The notes beneath the pieces are model-generated. The model was not told the origin of the DNA, searched no databases, and worked only from the letters and a program-made list of their open reading frames with translations. A stretch of DNA of 18,935 bases from JAOPZW01 sp034664395 (GTDB lineage: Bacteria; Actinomycetota; Thermoleophilia; Solirubrobacterales; Solirubrobacteraceae): NCBI GenBank assembly GCA_034664395.1, contig JAXDHQ010000204.1, positions 1 through 18,935 on the forward strand. The letters are read 5' to 3'. This document shows, piece by piece, positions 13,545 through 18,935 of this stretch. The translations under genes were made by a program, and so were the position numbers. Position 1 is the first letter of the stretch. Each line of letters begins with the position of its first letter.

Positions 13545-13591
13545 GTGGCCGGGCGCCGAGCGTCCGTGGGGTCGGGGGGAGCATCGCGTGG

Positions 13592-15358
13592 CTACCCGCA
13601 CCGCCCGCCACGCAGGTGGAACACCTGCATCACGGGCCCGGGGCGCTCGTAGGCGAGCGGGTAGTAGTCGAACGTCCAGTCGAAGTTGAACGCCACCGGC
13701 TTGGCGTCGCGCCAGAACGGCGAGGCCTGGTAGGCGAGCGTCGCGCGGCGCTCGAGCGCGCGGTAGTAGCGGATCGCGTTGGGGACGGCGTGCGGCTGGA
13801 CCTCCGCGCGCCCGCGCTGGGTCGAGGCGCTGACCACCCAGCAGTAGCCCATGGCCACGTAGCGGTCGATGAGGCCGGGGTAGAGCGTGCGCTCGTAGTC
13901 CTCGATGTTGACCACGCGGCCCAGGCCCGGGAGCCGCCTGCCGTCGTTGGCGATGTTCGAGCGGCTGGTGGCGTACTTCGCCCAGCGCGCGCCGTTGGAG
14001 GTGGCCCGGTTGGGGTGACCGATGTCGCTCGCCCACCCATCGGGGACCACCGGCTCGACGACGATCCGGGTGCCGGCCGGGACGTGCTCGACCATCCACG
14101 CCCGCGCCAGGTTGCGGGTGTCGGCCCGCGACAGCGTCATGGCGCTGTGCAGCGAGGTGACGACGCCCTGCCCGAGCAGGGCCACGGCGCCGAGCGCGCC
14201 GAGCGCCGGCCCGAGGAGGGCACCGCGCGAGCGCCGCCCGGCCATCCGCGCCACGCACACCACGGCGTACGCCCCGAGCAGGCACGCGATCGGGAACACG
14301 GGCAGCAGCCAGCGCCCGAAGAAGCGCGCCTGCGCGCCCATGAACAGCACGTAGACGATCGGCGCCGGCGCGAGCACCGCGAGCAGGCGCGGCTCGCGCG
14401 CGGCCAGCAGCGCGATCCCGATCGCCGCGGCGAAGAGCGGCACCCAGCCCAGGCCCCAGGTGAACGTCCACAGGTAGTACAGGTGGCCCGACGTCTGCGT
14501 GAGCCCGAGCTTGCCCAGCGCGTCGTCGGCGGCGTCGGCCTGGTGGTGCAGGCCGTCGCGGAACGCGGCCGAGTCGAGCACCGCGTACGGATTGGCGATC
14601 AGGAACGCGCCCAGCGCCACGACGGCGGCGAGCAGCACGCCCCGCAGCGCCGCGGTGCGCCGCTCCGGCGTGGCGAGCTGCAGCGCGGCGGCGCCGAGCA
14701 GCGGCAGCAGGACGATCCCGCCCGTGTACTTCGTCGCGCACGCCAGGCCCAGCCCCACGCCGGCGAGCAGGTAGTCGCGCCCGCGGCCGGAGCGGACGAT
14801 CCCGGCCGTTCCCCACAGCGACAGGGCGATCGGCGCCAGCGTGGGCACGTCGTTGAGCGCGAGGTGCGAGTAGAAGACCGCGAGGAAGCTGACCCCGAGC
14901 AGCGCCGCCGCCAGCAGTCCGGTGGCGCGGTCGAACAGCCGCGCGCCGGCCAGGTAGAGCAGCCACACCGCGAGCGTCCCCACCGCGCCCGCGGTGGCGC
15001 GGGCGACGACGAGCACCTCGGTGGGATGCAGGGCGAACGCCTGCGACACGCCCGCCCGGCCGCCGAACCAGACGTCGAAGACGACGTGCAGCAGGTATGT
15101 GTAGGCCGGTGGGTTGACGAAGTAGTGCGGGTTGAAGCCGTGGCCGAAGAGGCCGATCGCGCCCGGGACGAAATGGGCGTTCTCGTCGGCGTTGTAGGCG
15201 TACGGCAGCCCCTGCCCGATCCCCCACGCCCGCAGCCCGCCGGCCGCCGCGAGCACGAGCACCAGGCCCAGCCACCACGGCCACCGCCGCTCGCGTGTCA
15301 GCTCGGACGGCGCCGTCGCGCCCGCGGCGGGCGAGGGCGAGCGCTCAACAACGGACAT
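13592..15358 (-). CDS. Membrane glycosyltransferase, GT39/PMT (ArnT-like) type
   Basis: The 588-aa polytopic protein has about ten membrane helices between residues 27 and 400, then a soluble C-terminal domain of about 180 residues. The first outside loop carries YNADENAHF with Asp58-Glu59, the acidic pair typical of GT39 and related GT-C enzymes, followed by NPHYFVNPPAYTYLLH. Such enzymes move a sugar from a polyprenyl-phosphate donor to a lipid or protein acceptor on the outer face of the membrane. The start is ATG 15358, overlapping the preceding gene by 14 bp, so the two are probably made together. The donor and acceptor cannot be read from the sequence. The divergent GT2, methyltransferase and flippase genes suggest surface glycan synthesis. 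Confidence 0.82.
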   Translation of the reverse strand: MSVVERSPSPAAGATAPSELTRERRWPWWLGLVLVLAAAGGLRAWGIGQGLPYAYNADENAHFVPGAIGLFGHGFNPHYFVNPPAYTYLLHVVFDVWFGGRAGVSQAFALHPTEVLVVARATAGAVGTLAVWLLYLAGARLFDRATGLLAAALLGVSFLAVFYSHLALNDVPTLAPIALSLWGTAGIVRSGRGRDYLLAGVGLGLACATKYTGGIVLLPLLGAAALQLATPERRTAALRGVLLAAVVALGAFLIANPYAVLDSAAFRDGLHHQADAADDALGKLGLTQTSGHLYYLWTFTWGLGWVPLFAAAIGIALLAAREPRLLAVLAPAPIVYVLFMGAQARFFGRWLLPVFPIACLLGAYAVVCVARMAGRRSRGALLGPALGALGAVALLGQGVVTSLHSAMTLSRADTRNLARAWMVEHVPAGTRIVVEPVVPDGWASDIGHPNRATSNGARWAKYATSRSNIANDGRRLPGLGRVVNIEDYERTLYPGLIDRYVAMGYCWVVSASTQRGRAEVQPHAVPNAIRYYRALERRATLAYQASPFWRDAKPVAFNFDWTFDYYPLAYERPGPVMQVFHLRGGRCG

Positions 15359-16832
15359 ACGCCCCGTAGTACGCGGTGGCCGTCACGAACGTGAAGCCCG
15401 GCATCGGGATCGAGTTCGCCGTGTCCTCCGGGGAGTCGTCGCCGGAGGTGAAGCCCTGGCGCAGCAGCGACTGGCGCCCGACGGCGTAGAGCGCGACGCC
15501 GTGCTGGATGCGATGGCGCTGGCGGACGTCGCTGCGGGCGATGACGCCCCGCGGCCCGGCGTCCAGCAGCCAGCGGCTGTCGGGGATGAGCTTGTGGTTG
15601 GGCGTCGACAGCGGCCCGCACCGCAGGCCCGCGCGCACGCGCGGATCGTTGAGCAGCTTGCGCAGCGACTGATGCGAGTCGCCGCGGAACGCGAGCTCGA
15701 TGGTGAAGCTCGAGAACGTCACGCGGGTCACGGTGTAGACGGCGCCGTAGGCGACCAGGACCACGGCGCCGGCCGCCCACAGCTTGCGCAGCCAGCCGGC
15801 GCGCAGCATCGACCAGCCCGACAGCGAGACCGAGGCGAAGATCATCACCACGAGCGACGGCACGAGCAGGTAGCGGTCGATCACCGACAGCCCGGCCACG
15901 CCGACGAGCACGAACGTCCCCAGGCCGACGACGAGCAGCGCCAGCGGCATGCGCACGCGCCTGGGCGTGAGCAGCAGGGCGAGGATCACGCCGAGGATGC
16001 CCGCGTAGAACACCGGCACCTTGTCCAGGTTCTTGAGGAACTGGACCGTGGCGCTGGGGACCTCCGCCAGCCCGCGGGTGCGACCCAGCTCCTCGGCCAG
16101 GCCGCTGGTGTGGGTCAGCGAGAACTTGGGGTCGCCGGTCGCCCACCAGTCGACCGCGATCCACAGCAGCGGAGCGGCCGCGGTCAGCGCCGCGTAGCGG
16201 ATCCGCCGGCTCCAGCCCTCCGGCCACGCCCACCACAGGTAGTACAGGCCGCTCAGCACCCAGGCATCGGGCCGCATCAGCCCCGCGCACGCGAGCAGGA
16301 GGAAGACCGGCAGCCCGCGGCGCGGGCGCTCGGCCTCCAGCGCCGCCGCCCACATGACGAAGGCCAGGTACGGGATGTCGATGTAGGCGCGCGCCGCCAG
16401 GAACGGGAAGTCGAAGCGCGTCAGCAGCAGCGTGGCGGCGGTCAGCCCCACGAGCGTGCCGAACGAGGCGCGTCCCAGTCGGTACACGCCGGCGGCGAGG
16501 ACGATCAGCGAGCCGAACGTCGCGCCGACCATGATCCGGTCGGCCGGGTCGCCGGCCAGCGACAGCAGCGCCCCGAACGCGACGGCCAACGGATGCTCGG
16601 TCGGCGTGCGATATCCGTCGAACGACGGCTTGATCCCGTGCAGGACCTCCCGCCCCCACAGCAGCGAGTAGTACGAGTCGTAGTTGGGATACGTCGGGTA
16701 GGCGAGGAACCCCGCAAGGATCCCCACGACGAGGGCGCAGAGGAGGATGAGCGGCCATGACCACCGCCCCCTGCCCCGGCCGGGAACGGCGTCCGGGCCA
16801 GGTGCCGGCCGTGTGATCGTCGCGCTTGCCAT
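15345..16832 (-). CDS. Polytopic membrane protein, GT39/ArnT-like glycosyltransferase family
   Basis: The 495-aa protein has a first membrane helix at about 26-45, then a loop YPNYDSYYSLLWGREVLHG (48-66) and YRTPTEHPL. This layout is typical of GT-C glycosyltransferases of the PMT/ArnT kind. Several more helices run to about residue 375, followed by a soluble end ending in a cysteine. Unlike its downstream partner, the first loop has one acidic residue (Asp52) followed by Ser rather than Asp-Glu. It may therefore use a different catalytic arrangement or be a divergent member. The start is ATG 16832; no convincing ribosome-binding site precedes it. It is the first gene of a two-gene unit, overlapping the next by 14 bp. 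The family is moderately certain and the substrate unknown. Confidence 0.72.
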   Translation of the reverse strand: MASATITRPAPGPDAVPGRGRGRWSWPLILLCALVVGILAGFLAYPTYPNYDSYYSLLWGREVLHGIKPSFDGYRTPTEHPLAVAFGALLSLAGDPADRIMVGATFGSLIVLAAGVYRLGRASFGTLVGLTAATLLLTRFDFPFLAARAYIDIPYLAFVMWAAALEAERPRRGLPVFLLLACAGLMRPDAWVLSGLYYLWWAWPEGWSRRIRYAALTAAAPLLWIAVDWWATGDPKFSLTHTSGLAEELGRTRGLAEVPSATVQFLKNLDKVPVFYAGILGVILALLLTPRRVRMPLALLVVGLGTFVLVGVAGLSVIDRYLLVPSLVVMIFASVSLSGWSMLRAGWLRKLWAAGAVVLVAYGAVYTVTRVTFSSFTIELAFRGDSHQSLRKLLNDPRVRAGLRCGPLSTPNHKLIPDSRWLLDAGPRGVIARSDVRQRHRIQHGVALYAVGRQSLLRQGFTSGDDSPEDTANSIPMPGFTFVTATAYYGAYVRC

Positions 16833-16906
16833 GTGGGATACTGGCCCGCCAGCGAGTGTACGGCGTCGACCCTCTCCAGCGCCCCGCCGCCCCGCTGCGC
16901 CCGCGC
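16833..16906. promoter_or_regulatory. Divergent promoter region of the glycan genes, with inverted repeat 16841-16852
   Basis: This 74-bp gap separates the minus-strand GT39-type pair from the plus-strand GT2 unit. GGATACT (16836-16842) reads as a -10-like GATACT on the plus strand and AGTATCC on the minus strand. Next to it CTGGC (16841-16845) and GCCAG (16848-16852) form a perfect 5-bp inverted repeat with a 2-nt spacer. The minus-strand -10-like box is only 2 nt from the ATG at 16832, so that assignment is doubtful. Confidence 0.35.
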
Positions 16907-17956
16907 ATGAAGCTCATCATTCAGATCCCGTGCCTCAACGAGGAGGCGACGCTTCCGGCAACGCTCGCGGACCTTCCCCGGGAGGTCGTCGGGTTCGACA
17001 CCGTCGAGTGGCTCGTCATCGACGACGGCTCGACCGACGCGACCGTCGCCGTCGCCCGCGCGCACGGCGTCGACCACATCGTCCGCCTGACGAACAACAA
17101 GGGCCTCGCCGCCGGCTTCCAGGCCGGCCTGGACGCCGCCCTGAAGCTCGGCGCCGACGTCATCGTCAACACCGACGCCGACAACCAGTACTCCGGCCAC
17201 GACATCCCCAAGCTCGTCGCGCCGATCGTGGCCGGCACGGCCGACATGGTCGTCGGCGACCGCGAGACCGACTCGATCGAGCACTTCTCGCCGATGAAGA
17301 AGCGGCTGCAGAAGCTCGGCTCGTGGGTGGTCCGCCAGGCGTCGGACACCGAGCTCCCCGACACCACCTCGGGCTTCCGCGCCTACAACCGCGAGGCCGC
17401 GATCCAGATGTCGGTCGTCTCGAAGTACACGTACACGCTGGAGACCATCATCCAGGCGGGCAAGCTGCTGGTCGCCACCGATCACGTCCAGATCGCGACC
17501 AACCCCAAGACGCGCGAGTCGCGCCTGTTCCCGTCGATGGGCTCCTACGTGCGGCGCAACACCGTGGCGATCGCGCGCATCTACGCCCAGTACGAGCCGC
17601 TGAAGGTCTTCATGCTGATGGCCGGCATCGCGTTCGTGGCCGCGCTCGTCCCGTTCACGCGCTTCGTGGTCGCCTACGTGGGCGGCAACGGCGCCGGCCA
17701 CGTGCAGTCGCTGATCTTCGGCGCCGTGCTCTTCAACGCGGCCGTCGTGCTCGCTGCCCTCGGCGTCATCGGCGACCTGCTCTACGGCCAGCGCATCATG
17801 GTCCAGCGCATCTTCGAGCGCGTCCGCCGCATCGAGCTGCAGCTCGACGTGCCGCCCTCGCACTACGAGCCGGGCGCGCGCGACACCGGGCAGGAGGCGA
17901 CGACCGGCGCCCGCGCCGGCCAGAAGACCGAGGAGCGGGAGGCGCTGAAGCTATGA
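16907..17956 (+). CDS. Membrane-anchored GT2 glycosyltransferase (polyprenyl-phosphate sugar transferase type)
   Basis: The 349-aa protein has a GT-A catalytic domain at 1-225: IIQIPCLNEEATLP (4-17), nucleotide-sugar motif DDGSTD (39-44), NNKGLAAGFQAGLDAAL (63-79), DXD-type NTDADNQY (88-95) and TTSGFRAYN (153-161). Two membrane helices follow at about 234-257 and 266-293. The charged tail is probably cytosolic. This architecture matches DPM1/GtrB-like enzymes that load a sugar onto undecaprenyl phosphate on the inner face of the membrane. Such products are the donors GT39 enzymes need, so it may feed the divergent pair. The start is set at ATG 16907 because homology begins there; GTG 16856 would add 17 residues. 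The stop overlaps the next gene as ATGA. Confidence 0.9.
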   Translation: MKLIIQIPCLNEEATLPATLADLPREVVGFDTVEWLVIDDGSTDATVAVARAHGVDHIVRLTNNKGLAAGFQAGLDAALKLGADVIVNTDADNQYSGHDIPKLVAPIVAGTADMVVGDRETDSIEHFSPMKKRLQKLGSWVVRQASDTELPDTTSGFRAYNREAAIQMSVVSKYTYTLETIIQAGKLLVATDHVQIATNPKTRESRLFPSMGSYVRRNTVAIARIYAQYEPLKVFMLMAGIAFVAALVPFTRFVVAYVGGNGAGHVQSLIFGAVLFNAAVVLAALGVIGDLLYGQRIMVQRIFERVRRIELQLDVPPSHYEPGARDTGQEATTGARAGQKTEEREALKL

Positions 17957-18588
17957 GCGGAGCCGTCACGGTCGACCCCGAGGGCACGGTCACCGGCAAC
18001 ACGTACGACAAGTACGGCTCGACCAACCCGGTCGTGCGCCGGCTCATGGCCGGCTTCGAGGGCACGCTCGAGGAGCTCTACGCCCAGGCCGACCCGCAGT
18101 CGCTGCTCGACGTCGGCTGCGGCGAGGGCGTGCTCGTGCACCGGTGGGCCCAGCGGATGGGCGACGCCCGGCGCATCGTCGGGATCGACCTCGACGACCC
18201 CGCGCTGCACGCCGAGTGGGCCAAGCGCACGGCCCCCAACCTCGAGTACCGGGTCATGAAGGCCGAGAACCTCCCCTTCGCCGACGGCGAGTTCGACACG
18301 GCGACCGCGATCGAGGTCCTCGAGCACGTGCCCGACCCCGAGCACACGGTGGCCGAGATGGCCCGCGTGGCCCAGCGCTGGCTGCTGGTGTCGGTGCCGC
18401 GCGAGCCGCTCTGGCGCGGGCTGAACCTCGCCCGCGGCGCCTACCTCAAGGAGCTGGGCAACACGCCCGGCCACGTGAACCACTGGTCCAAGCGCTCCTT
18501 CGTGGCGCTGCTGTCGCGCCACGGCGAGGTGGTCCAGGCGCGCTCGCCGTTCCCCTGGACCATGCTGCTGGTCCGCCTGCGTGGGTAG
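17953..18588 (+). CDS. Class I SAM-dependent methyltransferase
   Basis: The 211-aa protein has the Rossmann SAM-binding signature LLDVGCGEG at 51-59 and the acidic end of strand 2 in IVGIDLDD (75-82). AENLPFADGEFDTATAIEVLEHV (104-126) is the motif II/III region of the Methyltransf_11 group. The N-terminus GNTYDKYGSTNPVVRRLMAGF resembles methyltransferases found beside GT2 genes in actinobacteria. The ATG at 17953 overlaps the GT2 stop codon, and the stop overlaps the next start by 8 bp, so all three are translationally coupled. A sugar or lipid-linked intermediate is the likely target by context. Small-molecule targets are possible and the sequence does not decide. Confidence 0.88.
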   Translation: MSGAVTVDPEGTVTGNTYDKYGSTNPVVRRLMAGFEGTLEELYAQADPQSLLDVGCGEGVLVHRWAQRMGDARRIVGIDLDDPALHAEWAKRTAPNLEYRVMKAENLPFADGEFDTATAIEVLEHVPDPEHTVAEMARVAQRWLLVSVPREPLWRGLNLARGAYLKELGNTPGHVNHWSKRSFVALLSRHGEVVQARSPFPWTMLLVRLRG

Positions 18589-18935
18589 CACGCCGGCCAC
18601 CGCCCCGACCGCAGACGAGACCACCGGGGCGCCGCGCCCGGACGCCTACGCCCGCGGCGCGCGCATCCTGTCGATCGGCATCGCGTCGACGGGGCTGTTC
18701 ACCTTCGCCTACTTCGCGGTGGCCAGCCACGTCCTGCCCGCCGGGCCCTACGGCGCGATCTCGCTGCTGTGGTCGGTCCTGTTCGTCGTCATCTCGGTCA
18801 TCTACCGCCCGGTCGAGCAGCTGCTGTCGCGCACGATCGCCGACCGCCGCGCCCGCGGCCTGCATACCGGCCACCCGCTGCGAACGCCGCTGCTGATCCA
18901 GGCGGGCTTCGCGGTCGCGTTCCTGGGCATCGCCC
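18581..18935 (+). CDS. Polysaccharide flippase (Wzx/MOP-superfamily-like), N-terminal part
   Basis: The first 118 codons are present and the gene runs off the right edge. GTG 18581 overlaps the methyltransferase stop by 8 bp. After a hydrophilic start of about 25 residues (GSTPATAPTADETTGAPRPD), RGARILSIGIASTGLFTFAY opens the first membrane helix. A short loop, a second helix (AISLLWSVLFVVISVIY) and RPVEQLLSRTIADRRARG follow. This pattern, with an Arg/Glu-rich loop after the second helix, is that of oligosaccharide flippases that move lipid-linked sugars outward. Position after GT2 and methyltransferase genes agrees. As only the N-terminus is visible, another MOP-type transporter cannot be excluded. 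Confidence 0.75.
   Translation, partial: MGSTPATAPTADETTGAPRPDAYARGARILSIGIASTGLFTFAYFAVASHVLPAGPYGAISLLWSVLFVVISVIYRPVEQLLSRTIADRRARGLHTGHPLRTPLLIQAGFAVAFLGIA

Noticed and set aside
13528..13591. Search for an FMN riboswitch before ribD
   Set aside because: The gap is 64 bp and no conserved RFN segments were seen, so no riboswitch is reported.
13235..15394. 719-codon plus-strand frame opposite the GT39 gene
   Set aside because: The composition is Arg/His/Gln/Gly-rich with no domain, while the minus strand encodes clear membrane helices and the ADEN loop.

Overview
The window is chromosomal DNA of a very GC-rich actinobacterium. The best guess is the class Thermoleophilia (Solirubrobacter/Conexibacter-like). 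This rests on the base composition, the tight packing of genes with many 4-14 bp start/stop overlaps, the gene order, and a short DivIVA/SepIVA-like coiled-coil gene beside coaD. No tRNA, rRNA, CRISPR array or transposase was recognised. Genes cover nearly everything, and the largest gene-free stretch is 208-465.

Left block (1-8121, all minus strand). Read in transcription order it is rpmB (zinc-type ribosomal protein L28), a FakA/YloV-type DAK2-domain protein, an efflux transporter with its MerR regulator, recG, rsmD, coaD and a SepIVA-like coiled-coil gene. After a non-coding stretch holding three imperfect tandem repeats and two hairpins comes the start of a macro-domain gene that runs off the left edge. 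The rpmB-yloV and recG-rsmD-coaD order is a known housekeeping arrangement. The MFS/MerR pair interrupts it and has its own promoter-like sequence.

Middle block (8122-13591). A membrane Ser/Thr protein kinase with an external TPR-like domain is divergent from rpmB. It converges on an unrecognised 103-aa membrane protein. Then comes a complete riboflavin operon on the minus strand, ribD-ribE-ribBA-ribH, with junctions of 3 bp or less. I see no FMN riboswitch.

Right block (13592-18935). This looks like a cell-surface glycan region with two divergent units. Two overlapping polytopic membrane proteins of the GT39/ArnT type lie on the minus strand. On the plus strand are a membrane-anchored GT2 glycosyltransferase, a SAM-dependent methyltransferase and the start of a polysaccharide flippase, all translationally overlapped. 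A plausible common job is lipid-linked sugar synthesis, modification and export.

A recurring signal is a TAnnnT hexamer 6-11 nt before the start codon of six first-in-unit genes (macro, MFS, rpmB, kinase, 103-aa protein, ribD). The inside-operon starts I inspected lack it. This suggests leaderless or near-leaderless transcripts. I found no clearly new multi-gene system. The most unusual items are the tandem-repeat region before the macro gene, the kinase-TPR protein, the orphan membrane protein and the glycan locus.
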